Below, in pieces: positions 25,035-32,300 of a stretch of 34,658 bases of DNA. The notes under the pieces were generated by a model, which was not told the DNA's origin, did not search any database, and saw only the letters and a list, made by a program, of their open reading frames with translations. Position 1 is the stretch's first letter; each line of letters opens with the position of its first letter. Location of the stretch: contig JALWHQ010000439.1 of assembly GCA_026983525.1 (NCBI GenBank), positions 1-34,658 on the forward strand. The letters run 5' to 3'. The position numbers were made by a program, and so were the translations under genes. This DNA comes from Anaerolineae bacterium (GTDB taxonomy: Bacteria; Chloroflexota; Anaerolineae; JAADDB01).

Positions 25035-25071
25035 GGTCGGCTCCTTGAATCACATACGCCACCGCGCTGAT

Positions 25072-26883
25072 TCACCTGGACGCGGCGCCCCTGTCCAGCA
25101 CTTGTTTGTTTTCCTCGCGCCATTCCCGCAGCCTGCGCCCCGCGGTGAGGATCAGGAGGACACTCGCGAGAAAAAGCACGTCCGGCCAGGTGAACCGGGG
25201 CGGGCCGGGTCGCGGGCCGTTTACTGCAAACCCATCAATGCGAACGCTCTGACCATCGGGGCCAGCGACCAAAGTGAGTTCCACGTCGTGCATCCCATAA
25301 GGAAGGGGGCCCGTCGCGTGGATGATGCGCCGGTACATGGGCACCTCGGTGGAGACGGGCACAGCCTGCAACTGAACGCCGTCCACCTTCAACGAAAGCC
25401 GCCCCCCTTCCGGGCGGGCAACAAGGTAGACGTCCAAACTTGTGCCCAGAAAACGAAGGCGCACTTTGGCTCCAGGGGTCGTGCTTTCCATGTACGACCC
25501 CATGATCGCCCGTGGATCCCGCACCTCGCGCCATTCTCCCACCCACTCTACAGCCCAGTGGGATTGATCGTGACGGCCGCGCGCCATATAAGGGGACTGA
25601 TGTGTGTAGGCCTTGATGGCCTCATAAACGGGCAATGGCTTGAAATCCGGGGTGAGGAGCCGAAAATAGGCTTCGGGCTTCTTTTCCTGCTCCCACCGAT
25701 CATCGGGCCGTTTGAGATACCACACATTAGCCACGCCGATCCAGGGCCACTCCTTACGGATGCGCTCATATGCCAGTACCAAATAACGGGCTTGGGTCTC
25801 CTCGTCCACCCGACCGTAACGTGGCTCCACTCCCTCAGGCGCGGTGTTCCAGTTCATTTCGCTGATCCAGATGGGCTTGTTCGCGTCCCCATAACGTACC
25901 ATGATATCCCGAATCAACATGGGGCGCGAAAAGTTCGTCACTCGCGGGTTCACACGGTGGTCCGTAGGTCCAGACCAAAGGCCGTATCCTTGCATGGCCA
26001 TAATATCAAAATAAGGCGCAGCCCCGGCCCTGTACATGCGTTCCAGGAAGACCAGGTCACTCATGTTACGCGGGCCGTATTCGATGTTGGCAGCCAGCGC
26101 GCCCGAGATGATAACCACGTTGGGATCTGCCTGGCGAGCGGCGGTGGCGGCGAGTTTCAGCAACTCCGTGTAAGCCTCGGGATTGACGGGCTGCTCGCCC
26201 CATTCCGGGTAAATGTTGGGCTCGTTCCATATCTGGTAGAAGCGTACCCGCCCCCTGTACCGGGACACCACCGCGTAGACGAAGTCCGCGAAATCCTGGA
26301 AATTGTCGGGAGGCGCGTAGGGGCCGATGGCGTTGCCCTGCGCGCGCGACCAGGCGGGCGGGTTGGAGAGACGCACGATAAGTTCCATATCATACTTTTC
26401 GACCAGGGAAACGATGTGATCGTACTTCTCCCAAGCCGAGCGGTAGGGCTTGTTCCGTCGGTCCTCAAAATCGCCCTTACCGTGAATCTCAATGTCTTCC
26501 CAGGGGAACTCTTGGCGCAGCCAATGGAACCCGGCCTCCTTGGCCATGCGCACGACTTGCTCGCGCTTCTCGGGCTCCACTTCCTGTTCCAAAAACACAT
26601 TCACGCCGAACGGATTCACGTCGGCGTAGGGAATAAACCGATTGTCATCCAATCGAAGTGGCGGACGCAACTGGTCGGCAACCAAATCGGTCACAGCCTT
26701 GATCTGGGGGAGGAAACGTTCCTCTCCAGTGTAGGAAAATAGGACGTTTTGAAGGGGGGCACGTCCTATCCACAGAAGCAAAAAGAGGAGCGTCAACAGA
26801 GAGAAGAAGAGGGGGGCATGTATCGTGCCCCCCTCATCACTTCCTTTTAATTCGTGTCCCAATCGAGTGTCCACTTTTGACAT
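25072..26883 (-). CDS. Membrane-tethered clan GH-A glycoside hydrolase
   Basis: The 603-residue protein has an N-terminal anchor (about 25-42, FFSLLTLLFLLLWIG), then a TIM barrel resembling GH39/GH5-type enzymes. The acid/base glutamate is E221 in YQIWNEPNIYPEWG and the nucleophile E342 in PIWISEMNW. A beta-sandwich of carbohydrate-binding type follows (about 460-565: KVRLRFLGTSLDVYLVARPEGGRLSLKVDG). A second helix near the C-terminus (about 574-588) precedes a charged tail, so the enzyme seems tied to the membrane at both ends with its catalytic part outside. ATG 26883 overlaps the upstream lipoprotein gene by 37 nt; GTG 26874 is an alternative start. The substrate is not predictable. Confidence 0.85.
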   Translation of the reverse strand: MSKVDTRLGHELKGSDEGGTIHAPLFFSLLTLLFLLLWIGRAPLQNVLFSYTGEERFLPQIKAVTDLVADQLRPPLRLDDNRFIPYADVNPFGVNVFLEQEVEPEKREQVVRMAKEAGFHWLRQEFPWEDIEIHGKGDFEDRRNKPYRSAWEKYDHIVSLVEKYDMELIVRLSNPPAWSRAQGNAIGPYAPPDNFQDFADFVYAVVSRYRGRVRFYQIWNEPNIYPEWGEQPVNPEAYTELLKLAATAARQADPNVVIISGALAANIEYGPRNMSDLVFLERMYRAGAAPYFDIMAMQGYGLWSGPTDHRVNPRVTNFSRPMLIRDIMVRYGDANKPIWISEMNWNTAPEGVEPRYGRVDEETQARYLVLAYERIRKEWPWIGVANVWYLKRPDDRWEQEKKPEAYFRLLTPDFKPLPVYEAIKAYTHQSPYMARGRHDQSHWAVEWVGEWREVRDPRAIMGSYMESTTPGAKVRLRFLGTSLDVYLVARPEGGRLSLKVDGVQLQAVPVSTEVPMYRRIIHATGPLPYGMHDVELTLVAGPDGQSVRIDGFAVNGPRPGPPRFTWPDVLFLASVLLILTAGRRLREWREENKQVLDRGAASR

Positions 26884-27794
26884 TTACCCGGCTCTGCTAC
26901 GGCATCGGTACGGACTTCCTGAATAACCGAGATGCGTCGGCCGGACTCATCCACAATCCAGAAATACCATACTCCAGCGCGAGCGCCATTGGCCTGGAGG
27001 ATGTGAGAGTAGAATCCCGGCGGCCAATCAGAATAACCTTCATGTGGCCCGGTGATTGCCGGAGGGGTAATCCACTGTCCATCCGGCTGGATGCTGAATA
27101 CGACGCGCGCGCCATTCTTAGGGGTCCGGTTAAAGTACACTGTACCATGTACTTCTGTAACCCCGGCATTATACTCACATCCATACAGCAATGCCTTGTT
27201 GTACACCCACTGCGGCTTGGGCGTGGGGGTCGGCTTCGGTGTCGGTGTCGGTCGAGGCGTTGGGGTCGGCGGCGGTGTGGGTATGTTCTGCGCCACCTGG
27301 ACAGACTCTATGGCACCCTGGGCCGCGACCAGGCCACCGTACACCCATCCGATTGTCCCGTCAAGCAGGCGAACTTGCCACCAGGTGCCCTCAGGATTCT
27401 TGCCGATGACTTCCAGGATATCCCCCTGAGTGACCTGACCAATGCGCGGGTGCAGGGTGCTGGGCCCCGCACGCACGTTCAAACGATTGGACTGAACGAC
27501 GACTTCAGGTTGAGGGGTGGGCGAGGGTGTGGGTGTGTGCGTTGGCGTAGGTGTCGGTGGGACTGGCGTGTCCGTCGGCGTGGGGGTCGGCGGGATCAAG
27601 GTTGACGGCGCTACACGGGCTGTTGTCGAAGACTCCTCAACCTTTGCCACCGGAGTAGGTGTAAATGTGGGAACCAAAGTTCGGGTCGGCGTAGGTGTCG
27701 GTTGGGCCGCCGGTGCCCCACACGCAGCCACAATCAATCCGCTTGCTATCGCTACCATTACTATTACATAAATCTTTCTCATCGCTACTACCAT
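26847..27794 (-). CDS. Lipoprotein with bacterial SH3 domain between Thr-Pro linkers
   Basis: The 315-residue protein has a type II signal peptide with lipobox IVAAC-GAP (Cys at 25). A long Thr-Pro-rich spacer with a PTPTPT pattern leads to an SH3b-like domain (about 98-160: SNRLNVRAGPSTLHPRIGQVTQGDILEV, WWQVRLLDGTIGWVYGGLV). A second Pro-rich spacer leads to a unique C-terminal beta domain with two Cys (YGCEYN and PGKCQ), likely a disulfide. SH3b domains commonly bind cell-wall or surface polymers. ATG 27794 follows AAGGAGGCCA. It overlaps the glycosidase gene by 37 nt, implying joint expression and perhaps joint action on the surface. Confidence 0.88.
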   Translation of the reverse strand: MVVAMRKIYVIVMVAIASGLIVAACGAPAAQPTPTPTRTLVPTFTPTPVAKVEESSTTARVAPSTLIPPTPTPTDTPVPPTPTPTHTPTPSPTPQPEVVVQSNRLNVRAGPSTLHPRIGQVTQGDILEVIGKNPEGTWWQVRLLDGTIGWVYGGLVAAQGAIESVQVAQNIPTPPPTPTPRPTPTPKPTPTPKPQWVYNKALLYGCEYNAGVTEVHGTVYFNRTPKNGARVVFSIQPDGQWITPPAITGPHEGYSDWPPGFYSHILQANGARAGVWYFWIVDESGRRISVIQEVRTDAVAEPGKCQKWTLDWDTN

Positions 27795-28022
27795 TGGCCT
27801 CCTTCAAGAAGTAGAAATAGTACGGCTTTTCGGGTCCTTCCCCTACAAGAGGGGCTCCCTCTCTTGGTTGAAGGGTGCATGACCGAAGCAGCCAACATCA
27901 CTTCGGTCATCCCTAATGACGACTTCCATGACATGTTTTAGCACTTGCTTGGCGTCCTCGTACCCAACACAGGTGGAGATTTTAGCATAGACCTCCTGGG
28001 AATGGAAATTGCAAACGTCCGG
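27795..28022 (-). other. Leader region with hairpins and an unassigned 59-codon open frame
   Basis: On the minus strand GACCGAAG/CTTCGGTC forms an 8-bp stem with a 12-nt loop (27882-27909), followed by a weaker AAGAG-GGG stem, both upstream of the lipoprotein start. A frame is open from just after the GH31 stop (28022) to TAG at 27845-27843. It reads VYAKISTCVGYEDAKQVL and KHVMEVVIRDDRSDVGCFG, looks coding-like but has no start codon, and could be a gene relic. AGGAGG before ATG near 27992 opens only a 16-codon frame. Confidence 0.4.
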
Positions 28023-30470
28023 TTATAGTGTCCACGTAAGGCGTTCGACATGAGCCCGTACAATCACTCGCTTTTCCTTCACCACGGCATCCTTCTCTGC
28101 CGCATCCACAGCCCGGACTGTTCGGGGCTCACGCAGGTAGAAGACAAAGCGTTCGTACGGTTGCGGATACGTGCCTTCCCATTTATGGGTGAGGTGTATG
28201 TCTCGCCCTTGCCGTTTCACCCTGAACCATTCCAGGCGGTAGTGCCCTTCCCTATATCTCCATCCCTCACCTCCATCAACGTAAAGTACGGTTGTTCCTT
28301 CTTCGCCTTCGGGGGGAGGAAACACGTGTATCTCCAATTGCCCATGAAAAATCTGGTCGGTGTTTCGCCCGGGCTCGACCAAGGGCAAGGCCGTTCCCGC
28401 GCGCACGAACAGGGGAATGCGCTCCAAGGGCGCATCCACAGTCACCACACGCCCGCCCTCGTACCTCTCCCCCGACCAAAAGTCATACCACAGACCCGCG
28501 GGCAAACGCACCTCCCGTTGCCGCGCGCCCTCCTCCAGCACAGGGGCCACGAGCAGGTCGTCCCCCAGGAGGAACGCATCGTCCACCTCCCACAGGTTGA
28601 TGTCCCCTGGGTCGGCCCACCAGAGGGGGCGCACCAAGGGAAGCCCGCGGGTGTGGGCTACCCAGGCCAGGGTGTAGATGTAGGGCAGGAAACGGTAGCG
28701 CAGGCGGATGGCCTCGCGGTTATAGGTCAGGTAAGGCTCGCCAAAGGACCAGGGTTCCTGGTCAGGGCTGCCGATGACCGTGTGGCTGCGGAAGAAGGGA
28801 AAGAACGCGCCCGCCTGGAGCCAACGGGTGTACAGTTCCGCGGTAGGTGTGCCCACGAAGCCGCCTATATCTGGGCCTGTGAAGAAGACCCCACTCAGGC
28901 CCAGGTTGAGGAGCATGGGGATGGACAGGCGGAACGAGGTCCAGTCGCTCATGTTGTCGCCTGTCCAGTGCCAGGCGTAGCGCTGCAAACCCGCCCAGCC
29001 CGAACGGGAGATGATGAGCGGCCGCGCGTCGGGACGCAGGCGGCGCAGGCCTTCGAACCCCGCGCGCGCCATGAGCAGCCCGTACAAATTATGCGCTTCC
29101 AGGTGGACACCCCCGCGGCCGTCCATGTCGTGGCGCGCGCAGAGGGGCAAGGTTCTATCCCCCCAGGCGGCAAACGCGCTGGGCTCGTTCATGTCGTTCC
29201 AGAAGCCCGAGATGCCCACATCCACCAGGGCGCGGTATTGCTCTCCCCACCACCCTCGGGTTCTGGGGTTGGTGAAATCGGGGAAGACGCACCAGCCAGG
29301 CCACACAGGCGCGCGCACCTTGCTCCCATCGGGGAGGGTGCACACCAACCCCCTCTCGACGCTCTCCCGATACAAGGGGTAGCGATGGTCGTCCTTAAGC
29401 CCAGGGTCGATGATCGTGATCAGGCGAATGCCTTTTTGACGCAGGTCTTGGGCCAGCCGTTTCGGGTTGGGGAAGCGCTCCCGATCCCAGGTGAAGACAC
29501 GGTAGCCGTGCATGTAGTGAATGTCCAGGTGGATGACGTCCACGGGCACATCGTGGCGCTCGAAGTCCTCGGCCAGTTTCCGCACCCGCGCCTCGGGGTA
29601 GTACGAATAGCGAGATTGGTGATACCCCAAAGCCCAAAGGGGAGGCATGGGTGGACGCCCTGTGAGTTCGGTGTAGCGCTCCAGGGCGCGCTCGGGAGGG
29701 CCAGGAATGAAATAATAGCGAAGCATACCTCCGTCAAAGGTATGATCGGCGACGTCCGCCTTTCCTTCCCCTATATCGAACTCGGCCCGATAGGAGTTCT
29801 CGTAAAAGACCAGGTAACTCCCTTCGCCGTGCATCCCGAGATACACGGGAATGCTCATGTAGATAGGATCTTCGCCCTCCTCATAGCCGCCAGGGTCGGT
29901 GTTCCACAGGGTATAACGACGGCCGCGCAGGTTGAGGGGAAAGGCCCGCTCGCCCAACCCGTAGATGTGCTCCTTCGCGCGCAGGTGGGATCGGTGGCGA
30001 AGGCGCTCTCCCGTGCACAAGGGGGGCAGGTCTTCGCGCAGCAAGCGTCCCTCCGCATCCGACCAGGCAAGCGATCCATCTCGCACTATACGCAAACGCA
30101 AAGCCGACGTACGGAGTTCCCACCCTCCCTCGTCCTCCCGCAATTCAAACGCGACCTCATCCCATTGCTCGGGGGGCTTGGCGATGGCGTAGGGCACAGG
30201 CTCCAGCCCAGGAAGCCAAGAGACGCGCACAAGGTCAGGGGCCAGGACGAGGATTTCCAGGTCACCCCGCTGCCCCGTGAAACGAACGCCGCGCTCGATG
30301 GGGCTCGCGGCCGTGAGCGCGCCCCACCCTTCCCAGTCCGATCCCGTCAAATGGGGCCCCCAACGGCGCTCGGCCCGATCGCGCTGCCAGGCGTACATGA
30401 CCGCGCGCGCGATGCCATCGAGCCCTACCCAGCGCAAGGCAGAAATGGCAAATCGGAGTTTGCTCTTCAT
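28023..30470 (-). CDS. GH31 alpha-glucosidase-family enzyme
   Basis: The 815-residue protein has the full GH31 pattern: N-terminal beta domain with EHIYGLGERAFPLN (167-180), barrel start PPLWALGYHQSRYSYYPE, HLDIHYMHGYRVFTWD, nucleophile D426 in GFWNDMNEPSAF, acid/base D505 in WHWTGDNMSDW, and the SGVFFTGPDIGGF and FFPFFRSHT substrate loops. C-terminal beta domains follow. The family cleaves alpha-linked glucose or xylose from the non-reducing end. There is no signal peptide, so it is probably cytoplasmic. ATG 30470 starts at a typical family position; GGGAGG lies 12 nt upstream, a little far. It is transcribed toward the lipoprotein and glycosidase genes but separated from them by 228 nt. Confidence 0.93.
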   Translation of the reverse strand: MKSKLRFAISALRWVGLDGIARAVMYAWQRDRAERRWGPHLTGSDWEGWGALTAASPIERGVRFTGQRGDLEILVLAPDLVRVSWLPGLEPVPYAIAKPPEQWDEVAFELREDEGGWELRTSALRLRIVRDGSLAWSDAEGRLLREDLPPLCTGERLRHRSHLRAKEHIYGLGERAFPLNLRGRRYTLWNTDPGGYEEGEDPIYMSIPVYLGMHGEGSYLVFYENSYRAEFDIGEGKADVADHTFDGGMLRYYFIPGPPERALERYTELTGRPPMPPLWALGYHQSRYSYYPEARVRKLAEDFERHDVPVDVIHLDIHYMHGYRVFTWDRERFPNPKRLAQDLRQKGIRLITIIDPGLKDDHRYPLYRESVERGLVCTLPDGSKVRAPVWPGWCVFPDFTNPRTRGWWGEQYRALVDVGISGFWNDMNEPSAFAAWGDRTLPLCARHDMDGRGGVHLEAHNLYGLLMARAGFEGLRRLRPDARPLIISRSGWAGLQRYAWHWTGDNMSDWTSFRLSIPMLLNLGLSGVFFTGPDIGGFVGTPTAELYTRWLQAGAFFPFFRSHTVIGSPDQEPWSFGEPYLTYNREAIRLRYRFLPYIYTLAWVAHTRGLPLVRPLWWADPGDINLWEVDDAFLLGDDLLVAPVLEEGARQREVRLPAGLWYDFWSGERYEGGRVVTVDAPLERIPLFVRAGTALPLVEPGRNTDQIFHGQLEIHVFPPPEGEEGTTVLYVDGGEGWRYREGHYRLEWFRVKRQGRDIHLTHKWEGTYPQPYERFVFYLREPRTVRAVDAAEKDAVVKEKRVIVRAHVERLTWTL

Positions 30471-30531
30471 AGGGTGGGATACCTCCCTGTGGTCAGTATG
30501 AGGGTATTAACTACCTCCAGGAAAGAGGAAA

Positions 30532-31362
30532 CTATCGCGCCTTCGCGAGGGCTTTTTCGAGCAAGTCTACAATGCCAAGAGTTGTTGCCCACCGCCGCAT
30601 ATACGCAACATCCAGTCGTTCCCCCTGCACCCGCAGTATCCCCTGTACATCGCGCCATTGACGCTCGGATATCTCCCCTCCTTGGCGATACCAGTCCAGT
30701 TTGGAGAGGATGACGTCCTCTGGAGTGGCCACATATATTTCACGTCGTGGTTCGGATGAAATCGTGGCCTTCACGCGACGGCTTAGTTGGGCATGATCAA
30801 ACGGACGTTTGGGCAAGAAGATGTCCACCTTAAACATCGTGCGCAGGTGAATGATGTTGAAACTGCTCTGTCGGTGGACGGCTTCCCGAACAGCCTCTGC
30901 ACTCATGTAGAAGCCGTCCTCAAACGCCTGGACCAGGCGAGGGACATGTTCTCGATGTACATCTGCCAGAATGTCCGCGTCAAGGGTGGTGCGAACGACG
31001 CCATGGATGGCGCTGGCGAATGACCCTGTAACCAGATAGGAAATGCCCAAACGCTCCAGCGTCTCGACGACCAACCAAAGGACATCTTTTGGTTCGCTCA
31101 CGTCGTTTCTCCCCATGTTTGTGGGGTAGGCCCTCACCCGTTCGGCCAGTTCTGGCTCCAAGAGCAGATCGGCAAGACGACGGCGCAACTCGGCCTCGGA
31201 AGCATGGGGGTGCCGCTGACGGAGCCCGCTCATTGCCAAGTCAACGGCCAGGCTGTTCATCTGGGTGAGGATCTCCAACTTTCGCCACGGTGGTATGCGG
31301 CGAAGATGCTCCACGTACAGGGTTTCGACTTCCGCAGGTGTGTCCTCGAACAGTGGGGACAT
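30532..31362 (-). CDS. Nucleotidyltransferase-fold protein (AbiEii/DUF6036-like)
   Basis: The 276-residue protein, started at ATG 31362 (GGGAG two nt away), has an N-terminal helical part (VETLYVEHLRRIPPWRKLEI, MNSLAVDLAMSGLRQRHPHASEAELRRRL) seen in many Chloroflexota and cyanobacterial proteins of unknown function. Its C-terminal nucleotidyltransferase fold has YLVTGSFASAIHG and the metal-binding pattern TTLDADILAD, then FKVDIFLPKR and TPEDVILSKLDWYRQGG. The GS motif with D-x-D and a later Asp suggests an intact active site. It follows the MNT gene by 7 nt, so it is probably the third cistron of the HEPN/MNT unit. Confidence 0.75.
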   Translation of the reverse strand: MSPLFEDTPAEVETLYVEHLRRIPPWRKLEILTQMNSLAVDLAMSGLRQRHPHASEAELRRRLADLLLEPELAERVRAYPTNMGRNDVSEPKDVLWLVVETLERLGISYLVTGSFASAIHGVVRTTLDADILADVHREHVPRLVQAFEDGFYMSAEAVREAVHRQSSFNIIHLRTMFKVDIFLPKRPFDHAQLSRRVKATISSEPRREIYVATPEDVILSKLDWYRQGGEISERQWRDVQGILRVQGERLDVAYMRRWATTLGIVDLLEKALAKAR

Positions 31363-31369
31363 AACTCCC

Positions 31370-31747
31370 TCACGTGATGTGCGGTTCCTGTCGTTCGTAG
31401 ACCCAACGCACAATGTCCTTGACCTCGCGCGCGAACCGACTGTGCTCTTGCAGTCGGTCCCACTCCTCCTCCGTGTACACCAGCACATCCGCGGGGACGG
31501 GCAAGTCCTCAGAAGGCCAGCGCGCCGCACGGCGCTCGAAGGGCACATCCGTGTGTTCGACAATGACGACGATGTCCATGTCACTGCCGACGCCCCAATC
31601 CCCGCGCGCGTAAGACCCAAAGTACCCCACCCGCACCACTTCGGGATGCTGTTCGGCCAGCGCCCTGGCCCACTCGCGAACCGCGGCGTCCACCTCATCC
31701 GCGGTGGGCCAAGTAATCACGGACGAATTCAAGGATCTCACGGGCAT
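31370..31747 (-). CDS. MNT-domain nucleotidyltransferase (antitoxin-like partner of HEPN)
   Basis: The protein is 125 residues when started at ATG 31747, which has GAGGA 11 nt upstream; GTG 31720 is an alternative. The minimal nucleotidyltransferase core is complete: VVRVGYFGSYARGDWGVG then SDMDIVVIV, that is, GS-x10-D-x-D, with a later Asp in VPADVLVYT. In known HEPN/MNT systems such as HepT/MntA the MNT protein AMPylates and silences the HEPN RNase. Its first codons overlap the end of the HEPN gene by 53 nt, so the two are coupled. Confidence 0.85.
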   Translation of the reverse strand: MPVRSLNSSVITWPTADEVDAAVREWARALAEQHPEVVRVGYFGSYARGDWGVGSDMDIVVIVEHTDVPFERRAARWPSEDLPVPADVLVYTEEEWDRLQEHSRFAREVKDIVRWVYERQEPHIT

Positions 31748-32093
31748 ATTGGATCGCTTCCTCGCTCTGCAACACCCCGTAATGCTCAAAAGGCGCGCCC
31801 TCGGGATGTCCATTCGGGTAGCGCGGGGGAATGTAATGACCGTCCAGCACGCGCGCCTTTTCCACTAAGAGAGGCGGGACGCGAACCTCAGGGGGTAATT
31901 CCCGCAACAGTCGGGCGACCACATGTCCCCACGCTTCCTGACCCAGGTAAAGGTGCAACGCCTTGACCGCCTTTTCCGCTGCTTGATGGGCCGCGAAACA
32001 GGCCCATTCATGGCGCTCTGCCGCCTGAGAATCGACCGCCTGCTCGAGATCTCGCTCTGCTTGGCGAAACCAATCCATGTAGCGTGAGGGCAT
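31695..32093 (-). CDS. HEPN-domain protein (toxin-like partner of MNT)
   Basis: The 132-residue protein, started at ATG 32093 (AGGGG 8 nt upstream), is an all-helical HEPN domain with the family start YMDWFRQAERDLEQAV and EWACFAAHQAAEKAVKALHL. A COG2250-type loop with PPRYPNGHPEGAPFEHY follows and a last helix AIQYAREILEFVRDYL. The R-x4-6-H ribonuclease motif of HepT-type toxins is not clearly visible, so the enzyme may be of the nucleotide-binding COG2250 type, and toxicity is uncertain. It is the first gene of a three-gene overlapping unit. Confidence 0.82.
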   Translation of the reverse strand: MPSRYMDWFRQAERDLEQAVDSQAAERHEWACFAAHQAAEKAVKALHLYLGQEAWGHVVARLLRELPPEVRVPPLLVEKARVLDGHYIPPRYPNGHPEGAPFEHYGVLQSEEAIQYAREILEFVRDYLAHRG

Positions 32094-32127
32094 GGTGTTA
32101 TCCCCTCGTTGAGTGCAAGGGCATGAA

Positions 32128-32184
32128 CGATGGACGATGACCATCCATTGTCATCTATCGTCTATGGTCCATCGTCACATCGTC
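32128..32184. repeat. Inverted GATGGAC-type heptamer repeat
   Basis: CGATGGACGATGACCAT on the left and ATGGTCCATCGTC on the right can pair around a centre of further CATCTATCGTC units. It is the same word family as at 24145 and 34610. The rest of 32185-32300 is spacer without a gene. Confidence 0.75.
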
Positions 32185-32300
32185 TCTACGCCCCCCTGAA
32201 AGCCTATCAGGTGCTGGTACGGGTTCATTATACATGACCTCGCCCGCCCTTCCCAGCGCTCGTCAAAAAGCCGTATGTTCACCTGGATTTCGAGACGCGC

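Noticed and set aside
28050-30713. 887-codon plus-strand frame opposite GH31
   Set aside because: The translation is a composition artefact of the antisense strand; the minus strand has all GH31 catalytic motifs.
30532-31698. Long form (388 codons) of the AbiEii-like protein
   Set aside because: The first 112 residues are the wrong frame of the MNT gene; GGGAG and family similarity support ATG 31362.
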